A program made the position numbers and the translations under genes. The notes beneath the pieces were generated by a model. That model did no database searches and was not told the DNA's origin. It saw only the letters and a list, made by a program, of their open reading frames with translations. From Alphaproteobacteria bacterium (GTDB taxonomy: Bacteria; Pseudomonadota; Alphaproteobacteria; Rickettsiales; SXRF01), in NCBI GenBank assembly GCA_025362975.1, contig JANYES010000019.1:124001-188000 (forward strand): a DNA stretch of 64,000 nucleotides. Direction: 5' to 3'. Below are positions 1 through 12,200 of this stretch, one piece after another. The number at the start of each line of letters is the position of its first letter. The first letter of the stretch is position 1.

Positions 1-164
1 AACAGCGTCAACCCGCTGTGCCAGAGGACGGTGGCGAACTCCGCCGAATCGTAGAACGTCGAGCCATACTCATAGGCGTTATTCATCGTCGTATTATATA
101 CGCAGTACGCGGCGAACAGTGCCACTACTATTCCGGATCCGAAACGTGATGCAAACGACTTCAT
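1..164 (-). CDS. Partial membrane protein, DUF2079-like (N-terminus only)
   Basis: Only the first ~54 codons are in the window; the gene runs off the left edge. The protein starts MKSFASRFGSG and then has one hydrophobic segment (VVALFAAYCVY), followed by a loop with YDSAEFATVLWHSG. That loop resembles the first loop of DUF2079-type polytopic membrane proteins, where an acidic residue follows the first helix (family match is inference). Its ATG overlaps the TGA of the upstream glycosyltransferase gene as ATGA, so translation is probably coupled and the two genes form one minus-strand operon. Too little is visible to say more. Confidence 0.5.
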   Translation of the reverse strand, partial: MKSFASRFGSGIVVALFAAYCVYNTTMNNAYEYGSTFYDSAEFATVLWHSGLTL

Positions 165-874
165 AAAATTTTACGCATCTCCAGCAGATCGCTCAGCGAT
201 TTTTTCGCGCCCCGCAACAGCGCCGAGCTGACGATGGATTTGCCCGACACCCGGGCGCGGTGGCGCACCGGAATATGCAAAAGCGGCTGCTTGCGGTGCG
301 CTGCAATCACAGCGAGGCAGATATTCGGCGCGAAAGCGCCGCGCGGCACCAGTGGCAACGCTTCGGCGAGGAACCCGCGCTCCATCAGCCGGAACGGCAC
401 GTTGCTGTCCTTAAAACTAATCTTGAAAATCCCATACACCAGCAAATTCGCCACTTTGGAAAACACGATGCGGAACACCGAATCGTTGCGGTGCTTGCGC
501 ATGCCGAGGATGAATTTAGACTCAGTGCGCCGCTCCCACAACAGGGTGAAATCGGCCGCTTCGAACTGGTCGTCGGAATCGGTCTGGAAAATATAATCCG
601 TATCCATCTGCACCGCTATGCGGTAACCATTCATCACCGCTACGCCGTGGCCGCCATTAGGCTGGTGGTGCACGATCAGGCGGGGAAATTCGCGGGCCAA
701 GCGGTCCAGCATGGCGCCGGTGTTGTCGCGCGAGCCGTCGTTGACGATGAGCATGCGGTAGCCGTCGCCGAACAGGCGGCTGAGTTCGCGGTTCCAATCG
801 GCCACCACGCGGGCGATATTGCCTTCTTCATTATAAGCAGGGAGTACGGCGACACAGGAAAGCGGCATAGGCAT
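161..874 (-). CDS. Glycosyltransferase family 2 (dolichol-phosphate-mannose synthase-like)
   Basis: 237 residues. The N-terminus has the GT-A fold start AVLPAYNEEGNI, then VNDGSRDNT, and the metal/nucleotide-sugar DxD-like motif as QTDSDDQ near residue 100. This is the layout of GT2 enzymes that transfer a sugar from a nucleotide donor to a lipid carrier or glycan at the inner face of the membrane. The C-terminal ~100 residues contain a hydrophobic stretch (VANLLVYGIF) and basic residues that would sit on the membrane; no transmembrane pair typical of GtrB is evident. It is followed with a 4-bp overlap by a DUF2079-like membrane gene, which suggests lipid-linked sugar or surface glycan work. 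Substrate unknown. Confidence 0.85.
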   Translation of the reverse strand: MPMPLSCVAVLPAYNEEGNIARVVADWNRELSRLFGDGYRMLIVNDGSRDNTGAMLDRLAREFPRLIVHHQPNGGHGVAVMNGYRIAVQMDTDYIFQTDSDDQFEAADFTLLWERRTESKFILGMRKHRNDSVFRIVFSKVANLLVYGIFKISFKDSNVPFRLMERGFLAEALPLVPRGAFAPNICLAVIAAHRKQPLLHIPVRHRARVSGKSIVSSALLRGAKKSLSDLLEMRKIL

Positions 875-938
875 CCGGCAATGGGTTATCGGCCCAATGT
901 AGTGGCTGCACTGGCCAAATCAAGAAATATCAATGAAT

Positions 939-2999
939 TTAGCGTTTCGGCTCTTTATCGCTAAGTGCCGGGTCGGCAGGCGGCATGGACCACACAGGCG
1001 CGCTGGCCGGGGTCGTCGTGGCGTCGGTGTAGGTCAGTAGCGGTGAAGCACCACGCTCGGAAGCGGCCAGATCGAACGCCGTGGGTGCGCGCTCGGAGGC
1101 GGCAACTGCGTAAATCGCAGGATCTTCCAGTATCTGTTCGAGGCCGACCATGCGGGCGATATCACCGGCTGGCAAAACTTTATTTTTAAGCCCCACCGTG
1201 CGGTCTTCGCCGTTGATTTTGATGCTCTTGATCGTGCGCGGCTTGCCGGACACGGGCGCTGCCTCGTAAGCGATTTCAACCTTCACGGATTTGCGCTTGT
1301 CGTCGCGCGTGTCGAGCAGTTTGAGCGTCTGTTCCTGACCGTCAATCGTGCCTTCGTCAAGCACCAGGAATTTCTTGCCACCCTGCTCAAACGCCGCGAT
1401 GCGCTTGCGCACGCGATCAACCTTCCACGCATGCGCATTCAGGCCGTTTTCATACTGCTCCAGCGCCGGCAATTGCTTTGGAATCAGGTCGGTCTGAATA
1501 AAGCGGTCAAGTGCCAGATTTTTGTCATGCGCGCGGAAGCCCATGATGTAGGTTTTCATTTCGCTGCGCGATTTTTCACTCAGCAGGTGAATCTTTTTTG
1601 TGGGGTTGCCGTCGGCGCGTTCGGTGTCGTCCTTGGCGAGGCGCGCTTCTAGCAGCTTGGCCATTTCTTCGAGGTTGCCTTCGCGGTACGCGTCGTAGAA
1701 TTTATCGCCCGGCGAGCGTGTGGTGAGTCCTAAGCGTTCGCCGAGGAATGTCGCGGGGCGCAACAGCACATTGGGGCGGTAGAACACATCGCCGTTGCCG
1801 CTGTCGATCGAAAATTGTTTTTTCGCGGCGGTGGCAAAATCGCTCGCGCCCATCAGGCGGTCAAGGCTGTAATTTTCCTCAGGGAAATACGACAGCATAT
1901 TGCCCGGCTGCGACAGCGCATCGAAAATCGCGCGGTTGGCGAAGTTGGTAATCAAATTGCGCTTGGCGATCACGTTTAAATTATCCCAAGCCTTATCGAA
2001 CATCACCGCTTTTTCTTCCAGCGGCAGGCTGTCCGCCGAGACGCCACGTATCTGCGCCATTTCGGCGATCAGCTTGGCTTTGATTTCACGCCCATATGCG
2101 TCCAGCTCGTCGGTCAGCTTACCTTGCTGGCCGGGGACATCGTCCATTTTCAGGCCTTTTTCCGCGAGTTTGGGCGTCATGATCGGATCGAGCTTGACCG
2201 ACAGCGATGCGCGCGCTTCTTCGCCGTACTGGGCTAAGTATTTTTCGACTTCTTCGGCCGGGGCTTGCAGGGCTTTGGGGAATTCGTCCTTGAGGTAGCG
2301 CAGATTCAGCTCGTTGGAATTGGCGGATTTTTCAAGCTGGCGCACATAGCTGCGCAGGTAATAGTTGTTCGCGTCGATCGCGTAGCGGCTATCGTCGATG
2401 CCTTTGCCCGCGATGGCGCGCAGGCGCTCGATTTCAGCGCGGCTGGCGAGTGCCGCCGGGTTTTGCGTTTTATCATAGGTCGGAATGGTCACCGTCAGCT
2501 TCGTGGCCTTCAGCGCCGGGACTTCAGGAAACACTGACTGGCTGCGCGCGATCACCAATTCATTAGCCTGCCCTGCGAAGGGCCGGTCCACGCCGCGCGG
2601 AATCGGCTTCACTTTGCTGCCGGATTCGCCGCGCAGGAAATCCATCAGAAACACACCGACCGTACCGGCCAGGCCCGCGCCCAGAAGCGCTGAAACGCCC
2701 ATGCCTAAAATGCCCGTCTGCCCGGCCATCGCTCCGCCCAGCACCGCGCCCACGCCGGTAATGCCGATTTTCATCCAGTCCGTGTCGCCGGTTGCGCGGC
2801 GGGTGAACTGGTCGGTGATCATTTTCCAGATGGGGAATTGTGAGGTTTCAGCGCTGTCGCCGACGAGTTTGCGGGCGCGTTCCGCCGCGTCCTTCTGCTC
2901 TTTGGCGTCGGCTTCTTCCTTGATTTTTTTGCGTGCGAGTTCCTCGGCGGCCAACCGGGCAGCTTCTTCCGCTTTTCTCTTGTCGTCTTCGTCAGACAT
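939..2999 (-). CDS. Unknown 686-residue protein with charged coiled coil and glycine-rich membrane hairpin
   Basis: I do not recognise this protein. It begins with a strongly charged Ala/Glu/Lys/Arg helix (about residues 5-45, coiled-coil-like). After a short linker come two glycine/alanine-rich hydrophobic stretches, around residues 78-120 (GVGAVLGGAMAGQTG, LLGAGLAGTVGVFLMDFL), that look like a glycine-zipper membrane hairpin. The rest is soluble and mostly helical, with a small β-rich part near residues 530-600 (KKFLVLDEGTIDGQ, KSIKINGEDRTVG) and a Pro/Ala/Thr-rich tail. No signal peptide is seen. It is transcribed divergently from the giant gene starting at 3299, which has a hairpin of the same style close to its N-terminus, so the two may act together (inference). 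Confidence 0.8.
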   Translation of the reverse strand: MSDEDDKRKAEEAARLAAEELARKKIKEEADAKEQKDAAERARKLVGDSAETSQFPIWKMITDQFTRRATGDTDWMKIGITGVGAVLGGAMAGQTGILGMGVSALLGAGLAGTVGVFLMDFLRGESGSKVKPIPRGVDRPFAGQANELVIARSQSVFPEVPALKATKLTVTIPTYDKTQNPAALASRAEIERLRAIAGKGIDDSRYAIDANNYYLRSYVRQLEKSANSNELNLRYLKDEFPKALQAPAEEVEKYLAQYGEEARASLSVKLDPIMTPKLAEKGLKMDDVPGQQGKLTDELDAYGREIKAKLIAEMAQIRGVSADSLPLEEKAVMFDKAWDNLNVIAKRNLITNFANRAIFDALSQPGNMLSYFPEENYSLDRLMGASDFATAAKKQFSIDSGNGDVFYRPNVLLRPATFLGERLGLTTRSPGDKFYDAYREGNLEEMAKLLEARLAKDDTERADGNPTKKIHLLSEKSRSEMKTYIMGFRAHDKNLALDRFIQTDLIPKQLPALEQYENGLNAHAWKVDRVRKRIAAFEQGGKKFLVLDEGTIDGQEQTLKLLDTRDDKRKSVKVEIAYEAAPVSGKPRTIKSIKINGEDRTVGLKNKVLPAGDIARMVGLEQILEDPAIYAVAASERAPTAFDLAASERGASPLLTYTDATTTPASAPVWSMPPADPALSDKEPKR

Positions 3000-3298
3000 T
3001 CGTTGGCTACCAATAGATTCTACATGTCTAGATTAAGCCATGTTTCAAGCCATTATCACATCGCTATGGTGTGCTTTCCAGTGACAATTCCATGAAGACT
3101 CTATGACATTAGCGAAAAACCATTAAGATTGCGTTTTTCTTAACACTTTTTTGTCATAATGCTTGTCATAAATGTTTCATTAACCACCATATATTTGCAT
3201 GATATTATAGCCGAATGAGATGTGTCCTCTGGCTCCACTTTTTACCCTCAGGCACATCAAGGCGAACACGCCGTAAAACATTGATTTAGGACGATACT
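3000..3298. promoter_or_regulatory. Divergent promoter region between the 686-aa and giant genes
   Basis: An AT-rich 299-bp spacer that must hold both promoters. Two direct copies of TTGTCATAA start at 3151 and 3163 (12-bp spacing, about one helical turn). A weak -10-like TATTAT lies at 3203-3208. An AGGA ribosome site (in TTTAGGACGATACT) precedes the giant gene's ATG. No transcription start can be fixed from sequence alone. Confidence 0.35.
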
Positions 3299-6200
3299 AT
3301 GTCAAGCACGACAACGCCCACACCATCACCGGCAACGCCGCTCGCGACACCGCCGGACGATGAAAAGAAATCCCGCTCCCGGTGGATGATGATCATCGGC
3401 GCCGTTCTCGGCGGCGGTTTAGGCATCTTCACCGGCGGTATCGGCGGTGCGATTATCGGCTTGCTCACCGGCCTGATGGGCGGCTTCGCCGCGCAGGAAA
3501 TCTCGAACCAGTACGGCAAACCCGCCGCTGGCAGTAACCCCACAGCGCCCACAGGCCTTCCCGCCCCCGGCGTCCCGGGCGATGGCAAGGACGGCCCCGC
3601 AGGCCCCGATCAGAGCACCCTGCTCAAAGACGCGCAAAAAGTTTTCGCTGAAGGCCAGGTAGTCGATCCGAATAATCCGTACGACCCGAGCAACCCCGCC
3701 TCGCGCCTGAAAGTCAACGACCCGACCGTGCCGACGCTCGCCATAACCGGGCTTGCGATGGCCCTGCAGCGCGGCCTTGTGCAGCCGAGGGTCAACGGCC
3801 TGCTGGAATTTACCCGCATCAACCCCATCACCCGCTGGGTCACCGGCAAGCTAGGCACTCCGCGTGAACTTGGCTTGCGCAATGGTCTCATGCCGGGTTT
3901 GTGGGCCACGCCTGAAGGCATCAAGGAAAACGCCATCAAGGCGCTTGAAGACATCAAGGCCCGCGAAGCCAACCCAAAACTCTCCGCCGCCGAAAAGCTG
4001 GCGACCAAAGCCGAAGCCAAAGCCATGAAGCGCGCCACCGGCAGCAGCGCCGTTAAAGGGCTGATGAACGGAACGCGCGATATCGATCCGATGCGCGCGC
4101 GTCTTGGCGCCTATTACAGGGAAAACCCGACCCTGTTGCGTCAGTTCTGGAACGAAACCACAGGCCTTACCGGAGCACCCGTTGAAGACATCAAAGTCAC
4201 CGCCCCCACCGAACCGGGCGGCGCACCCGGAGTCGTTGTTGACAGTGGCGGCGACGTCATCCGCATTACGCCCGAGGGCAGAAGCGAGTTTGTCGACCCC
4301 AAAAGCGCGCCCAAAGGCGTGCGCGTCAGCTACAGCGCCGCCGGCGAATCGGCTACCTACATTCTCGACCCCGAGCTGGAACTCGGCAAATTCACCGAAA
4401 AATTTCCCGAGCTGAAAGCAAGCGTGCGCGCCGCGCTCATTGAAGAAGCCACCGTCGCCATCAAAGCCCACGCTGAAAAAATGCCCACCGGCCTCGACCG
4501 CCATGTCGCCCAAGCCCGCGCTGTCGCCGAAGCTACCGTGGCTATCGACAAAGTACTGTCGCGCCCTGCGGGTGCGCCTCAGGACGTAAGCGTCCGTTCT
4601 TTGCGCACCAGCGTCAGCGAAATCATCAAAACCAACACCGGCATCACCCCGGCTCCCGAACCTGTTCCCGCCGCCGTGAAACCCACCGCACCCGGCGCCA
4701 CGCCGACTGAACCCGCAGCCAAAGTTCCCGAGCCAGTGAAACCCGCAACCGCGCCCGAACCGGCTGCGACTAAACCGGTCGAACCTGCTAAAATCGCCGG
4801 TCCAGAGCTAAAAACCGCCACCAAAACCGGCTTCGATTCCGCCTCCGGCAAGGAAGTCACCCGCACCATCTACACCATCGACCTGAAAGAAAAGGGCAAA
4901 GCCCTCATCGCTGTCGAAAAAGCCGATCCCGCCTACGGTGAAAACATCTATCGCAGCACCACCAAAGGCCCGGGCGGCGAATACCAGCATTACTCCGTCA
5001 AAGACGGCGCCGTCAAGCCGATCACCCCGTCGAAAGCAGCCTTCAATGTCATCGACCTCAGCGGTCTTGAAGAAGGCTTCGCTGGCAGGGTCGAACACCA
5101 GCTTTCGCCGGTCAACGAACCGGCGCGCAGCGTCAGCCCCGTTCCCGCCGAAGAAGGCCTTGGCGCCAATATTTTCCGCGATGAAAACGGCCGTTATTTC
5201 CGAGCCGAAAAACTCCCCGGTGCTGCCGATTATACCGTCACCGAAACGACCGCCACGCTCGAAGTCCGCCAGCTCGAAGCCTTACGCAACGCCGGTCTCA
5301 AAAACGCCAATACAATTACCGATGTGATGAAAACCCTGACCGACCCCACGCAGGACCCCGCCGTGCGCGCCATGCGCGGCAAGCTCTCACCCGAGCAGCT
5401 TAAAGTTATCGCGCAGGAATACGACGCGGCCCTCACCCGCGGCGAAAAACCCGCCAGCACTTACTTAACCGAAAAAGTCACCCAAGCCGGCAATATCCCG
5501 GGCGTCCAGCCTGAAACGACACCGGAACCCGCAGCTGCCGCCAAACCCGGCAAGCCGGTCAACCCGCTGAAACCGACCGCCGCCGGTGCGGTTGCTAAAC
5601 TGCTCGTCACCGAAGGCAGCATGGTCGATGCCGATGGCAAAACCGTCACCAACCGTACCTTCTCGATGATGGAAAAAGGCAAGCCTGTATCGCTTGAACT
5701 GGCCCCCGCCGAAGAAGGCATCGGCAACAACGTTTACCGCACAAAAACCACAGGCGCTGCCGAACCCACCTATTACCGCAGCACCGATGGCGAACTGACC
5801 CCGATTAAAAAACCTGCCACCTCCACCTTCTCCTCCACCGACATCGTCGGCGGCGGCGTCGATACGCGCATCAGCATCGAAGGCCGCAGCTCGATTGAGG
5901 TCTTCAAGGTCAAAGGCGCTGCCGTGGGCCTCGGCGAAGAAGTCTACAGCTCGCAGGACGGCTCGCATATCTACCGCGTCCTCGAGGGTAAAAAAGCCGA
6001 CGGCACCCCGCTCGGCGGGAAAACCGTCAGCGAAATCACCACCACGCCCGAAGGCGTGCGCGCCAGCGAAATCCTGCGCATGCCACACGGCAAAACCGTG
6101 ATGGAACACTTAACCGAAACCCTCGCCGCCAAAGACATCAAGCCGCTCGCTGAAAAGCTGAGCCCGGCGCAGGTCAAAGAAATCGCCGAAATGTACAGTA

Positions 6201-9200
6201 AAGCGCTGGAAGTCGAATCCACCGGCGGCAAAACGGCGGGCAATGATTTCCTCGCCAAAAAAATTACGGGGGTCGCCTCGCGCGAGCCTGTTAAAGCCCC
6301 GGAAACTGTACCTGAATCCGTCAAACCCGCCGCCACTGACCCGCTGAAACCGACTGCCGCCACCGCCGCGCGCCCCTCACCGGTTAAAATCAGCCCGACG
6401 CTGGTTACCAAATCCACTACCAGCTTCGATACCGCTACCGGCAAAGAAGTCAGCACCACAAGCCATTTCGTCGACCCGAAAGACGGCACCGCCCCCATCG
6501 CCGTTGAAAAAGTTCCTGCCTCGGAAAATCTTGGTCAGAACACCTACCGCACCAAAGCCGCGCCCGGCAGACCACAGCAATATTTCTCCGGCGAAAGCGA
6601 ACTCAAACCGATCTCACGCCCGATGCCGTCGGACTTCACCTCCGCCGACACCAGCGCCCTCGGCGGCACGAAAGAATTCACCCTGCGCCCGGTCAACGAA
6701 GCTGAAATCCCGGTCGTCAAAGTTCCGCCGGAAGCAGGTCTCGGCGAGGGCATGTTCAAAAATGCCGAAGGCACGCGCTTCTTCCGCGTCAATGAAGGCG
6801 CACCTAAAGGCCAGCAGGTCACCGAAGTCACCAAAGCGCCCGAACTCAGCCACCTTGAGCCGATCCGCACCTTGCAGCTTGCCAACCCAACCGAGGTCAT
6901 GGCCCATATCAGCGAAACCTTCAACGCCACTACCCACGCGGACGTCCTCGCCCTGCGCGGCAAGCTGTCGCCGGAACAAATCCAGCGCCTCGCCGTTGAA
7001 TACGATAAAGTCCTCGAAGCGGGCAAAGCCACCGGCACCAAACCGCCGCACGATTTCCTCACCACCCGCGTGCGCGCTATCGCTGCCGAACCGGCAACCG
7101 TGGTGACCCCGGCGGCCGCTACGGGCGCTGCCATCAAACCGAACACCTGGGGCACAAAAGGTGCCGTCAACCAGCGAGGCGGTGGCTGGGGCATGCACAT
7201 CTTCGCCACTGGCATGGGCGCTAAATCCTTAAACGAGCAGATGAGCGAATACCGCAAGCTCGACCCGAAAGACCCCGCCTATGAAGCCAAAGCCGCCAGC
7301 CTGCGCCACGATATGTATATCAGCGGCGGCATGACCGGTATGGGCGGCAGCGGTATGGCCATTGAACTCGCCTCCGCCCGCCAGATGGCCAACGTCCAGC
7401 GCGCCGTGACCGCCGGTACGATGGATGCCAGCGCCCTCAGCCGCGTCACCCCGCTCACCCGTGCTTCAGGTGGCCTCGGCGTCGCCGGTGGCGGCCTGAC
7501 TATCATTCAGGGTTACGATCATCTCAAACATGCCAAAGACGAAGACACCGAAATCGGCAAAAACGCCGCCACCGCCACCGGCTGGACCGAAATCGCCGCA
7601 GGCAGTTATTTCACCGGCGCGGGCGTTGCGACCGTCGCAGGCTTCGGCAGCGCTGGCTGGGTCGCCGCGGCGGGTCCAATTGGCGTCGTTCTCATCGGCG
7701 TCTCTATTTACAGCGATCTTGTCGTCGGTGCACTCAAGGACTGCGAACGCGCTTCCACGGAATTTTCCACCTTCGGTCGCATAACCATGTCGGCGCGCGC
7801 GCAGCCAGCGGTCAATGAAAAGGGCTATAACGAGTTTATCACGCAGCTCAAACCGGACCCCGCTAATCCAAGCAAAGAACCGGGCATGCCGAAGCTCAGC
7901 ATGTACAAGAACCTCACCACCGCGTCCCACGCGATCAACGAGCTCGCCCGCAGCGCCGGTCCGAGCCTGTCGGATCCGAGCGTCAACAAGATGGACTTCT
8001 TCCTCGACGAGTCCGCCTCGCCGGAACAGATCCGCAAGAGCATCGACTGGGCCCGCAAGGAACTTAAAGCCGTGCAGGAAAAAGTTATCGCCGATAACGG
8101 CTTCAACCGCGACGAAGTCCTCGATGCGAAAAAACGCGCCGACAAAATGATCGACGTCCAGAAGCCCGACGGCTGGTGGTGGCTGCCTGTATACAGCGCC
8201 TACGCCGCAGGCAAGATGAACGACCCCGCCGACATTAAAGCGCGCAGAGACTTAGGCAACGGCCTGCTCGCCATCGACTCGTCGGAAATGGCCCTTGCCT
8301 CGCTCGTAGGCGCGGAAAAAGAAGTCTTCGGCGAAGAAGACGTCGGCAGCGGCAGCAGTAAAGGCCGCGCCTTCCGCGTGCGCCAGCAGACCGGCATCGA
8401 CACCTTCCAGGATGTCACCCGCGACATCGGCAGCTTGGAAAAAGAAAACCGGCAGCCGATCCGCATGGTCAGCTACGCCAGCAACTACGAAACCATAAAG
8501 AACTACAACCTCCAGCGCGCGCAAGCCGCAAAAAAAGTAGCCGACACCGTAAAGCAGGACGATCTGCCGACCATGTCCACCGACGTCAAAATCCTCACCC
8601 CGTGGACCCAGCCGGGCGGCGAACGCATCGAAAAAGATGGCAAAGTCACCTTCGCACACGGCTACGAATCCATCGGCAATGTCGAGTTGAAATACACACC
8701 GGAAATGATGGCGCGCATTACGGCCCATAACGAAAAAGCCGTTACTCTGCGCAAGCGTTTCGACGATCTGGAACAAAAAATCCTCGCCCGCATCGAAGTG
8801 TTCGAACGAGACGCCATCGTGCGCAAAACCGAAGCGGAACACACCCCGCAAGGCATGACCGCGGTACCCGATCACGTCAAAAATGGCGATTTCTATAAGA
8901 ATAAACTTGCCAAGCGACTCGCCGACTATAAAGGCGTCCAGAACAGCGGTCCGCAGCGTGCCGCAGCCGTGCGCTACATCCTCGAAGACACATTCGCCAA
9001 CGCTCCCAAAATGCGCGCCATCATCAACGACACCGCCCTCACCAAAGAGCTCGACCACTACCGCATCGCCGTTGCCGGCGACGCCAAAGACCCGAGCGCC
9101 AAAAGCTTCAAGCAAGAAACCGTCGAACTCGAAAAAGCCATGCTCGACGAACAGGTCCGCATCAACCGCGAGCAGTTCGAAGCCATGTTCGACCGCGCTG

Positions 9201-12200
9201 CTACCAAGAACGCCAAAAGCTGGGAAGGCCTGCTCACCGGCAAAACCGACGGCAAGCCCGACCCGACCCGCGCCCGCGTGCTCAAAGCCGACGACAAAGC
9301 CGGCGGCACCATGCTCGCAGGCTGGCTGAACAAGGACGAAGAAGTCCGCGTGCTCGCCAAGGCGCACAACGCCATGAAGCTCTTGCAGGAGCAGGGCAAG
9401 AAAAACATTCACTATAACGAGTTGGGCCTGGAAGACCGCGAACTCGCCATTATCTACAACATCCGTAAAGCCCGTTCCGACAGCAACCTCTACACCCGCA
9501 CCGACCGCGGCGCTACCACCGTTAACGGCACAACCTACGGCTCGTACGATTACGTGTTCTACGAAAACATGCCTGCCGTGGTGTTCTCCGCCAGCCAGCT
9601 CGCCAACGAAGACCTACTCTCCGAAACGCTCGCCACCTCGAACCGCAACGCCATCGTCGCGCAAAACGATTTCCTCACCCATCTTGAAAAGAACGGCGTC
9701 GCCGATCCGAAACAGGCGAAGTTTATCAAAGAAACCGAAGCCAGCGCCAATGCCTTTGTCGATTGGGCCAAGGAAATCACCGATGCCGCCATCGAGCGCC
9801 AACGCCTTGCCTCCACGCCCGAACAGCGCGAACAGGCCGACCGCGAACGCGAGATGGTCGACCAGATGATCGAAACCCGCCAGAATCTGGAGCGCAATTA
9901 CCAGACCTTTGTGCTTGCCTACGGCAGGAACGAATTCGACGGCCGTAAATTCAATCCGCTGCAAATGCTCTACGCCGACAAGGTGCAGGAAGGTTCGCTC
10001 GAAATGTACGACCCCGCCACGATGCAGAAACGCTTCATCGATACGCTGAGCAAGCTTAACCCGGAAACCGCCCGCAAGATCGTTGCCGCCAACGCCAAGC
10101 TAAACGCAGCTGGCGGCCATCTCGACGTCCAGACCGACACAATGGCGCTGCCCACCAATGACAACATCCCGCAGCTTGCCCAGAAATCGGCCTATAAAAC
10201 GCGCACCGAATTCCGCCATAAATCCCTTGTCATTACCGGTCTGGCTTCGCTTGGCGATGGCAAAAGCACCATGCCGGCCAGCATTATCCTCGGCCAGGCG
10301 GGTGAATACATCACCGGCAATCTGGGCATCTTCGCCAGCAAAGACCGCGACGATCTCACCCGCCTCGTACAGGCTAAATACGACGTCACCCGCGCCGAAG
10401 CCGAAGACATGGTCGATAAAGTCTCGCAGATGTTCACCAAGGACGCACGCACCGCGCAGGATCTCACGTGGAACGTTATCGACCCCGCCAAGCTCGAAAA
10501 CGCCTACGAGATGGCAAGGAACCATAACACGCTGATGACCGCCGTCATCAACAAATTCGCCGATGAAAACAAACCCGCCCGCCTCACTATCGAAACCACG
10601 TTCAAGGCCATCGCGGGCCATCCGCTCGAGCAGCAATTCCTGCAATTCCTGGAAAAAACCAAGATGCCGAAAGACCTCAACTCGTTCTACAACTTCACCG
10701 GAACGCCGGAGTTCATAGCCTACGAGAAAAAGTACAACGAAGAGCAGGCCGCTGGCGCCAAAGCCAAGCTCGAAGAGTTCATGAAGACCGATCCGGTCGT
10801 CGCTGGTTACGAGAAATTCCGCATCGCCAAAGGCTATCAAGGCAACACGATGGACATGTACATCGAATACGCCAACACGCCGGGCTTCGAAGCCATTATC
10901 GAACAGCGCACCACCGAACTGGCCGACACCTACAAGCGCTTGAGCGACAACTACCGTAAAGTCGCGGGCGAGTATTTCGATTCGCCTGAAATGAAGGCGC
11001 TCAAAGTCAATGATCCGAAGCGCTATGAAGATGCTATCAGCGATTACCACCGCTTCCCCCGAACCCCCGCCCCCAAACAGGAATGGGGCAACGCGGGCAT
11101 CTATCTAGAACGCGTGAAAGAGTTCAAGAAAAACGATGCCGCCATCGGCAAGCTCCCGGCCGAACTCAAGACCAAGCTCACCGCACTTGCCGCCCTTCCG
11201 TCCGACGTAAAGCTGCTGCAGGCGAAAGCCTTCCTTGGCCTCACCGCAGGCACCGAATCGCAAGATCCGCGCCTCGTCAAAGGCATTGATATGGCTGTCA
11301 ACCACAATGGCAAGCTGATCAACGGCGCTACAATCCAATATGCGCCTAATAGTACTGCCTACAAGTTCTACGATTCCTCAAATCTCGTGCCGGTCCTCGG
11401 CGATGACAGGCTGATCGCTTCGCTCACCGGCATCGACACGCTGGTGATGAAACAGGGACAGGCCGTCGGCGGCAGCTATGCCAACGGCGACCAGCTCGAC
11501 GAATTCGCTAAGCTCGGCTTCACGCAGCGCCGCATGCGCATCCTCGAAAGCGTGTCCGCACAGCTTACAAAGGAATTCGCCAACGGCAAAATCCCGCACG
11601 TCAAAGAAGACGTGGGCAAACGCTTAGAGCGCGTCAACGCCCTCATCACCCAGTGGAAAGCCCCCGGCAAACAGCTGCTCACCGCCGAAACAAAAGTGAT
11701 GGATGGCAACACCACCTACATGAACAGCAGCACCGGCTACGCACAGCGCAACACCGACGTTAACAACCCGCTCGCCGCGACGTTCATCACGGTCGATCAA
11801 ATGGCCAATAAACTGCTGAGCAACACCAAAGACGGCACCGCTCGCTACGGCTTCGCCGAAGTCGAAACCTTCGATTACGGCACGATGGTCACCCAGACCA
11901 GCAATGCCAAAATCCCGTCGGATGTCATGCTGGCCGCGCTGAAACTCGCCGACCAGAAAATCCAGAAACAGATAAAGGAAACGATTACCCGCCGCACCAA
12001 GGGTGTCGACGCCGCCACCGACGCGGCGATCTCCGGCCTCGACGTGACCAAAATTCGCGCCTCGCTGAAAGCCAAGGAAGAAAAGATCGACGCCGATATC
12101 GTCAAAGTGAAAGACCAGATCGCTAAATTCAAAGACGAAGCCAAGGAACTCGTCCTCAAGAAAAAAGCCCTCGAGATGAAGCTTTCCGATCCTGACGAGA

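Noticed and set aside
260..964. Long open frame antisense to the glycosyltransferase gene
   Set aside because: It mirrors the codon structure of the real gene, is rich in His/Arg/Ala and has no ribosome site or family sign.
8252..9412. 386-codon open frame antisense within the giant gene
   Set aside because: It lies entirely inside a well-supported frame, with composition (Phe/Gly/Val/Ala) typical of a GC-biased antisense frame.
10225..10290. Possible P-loop (SLGDGKST) in the giant protein
   Set aside because: It lacks the GxxxxGK(S/T) spacing and no Walker B follows.
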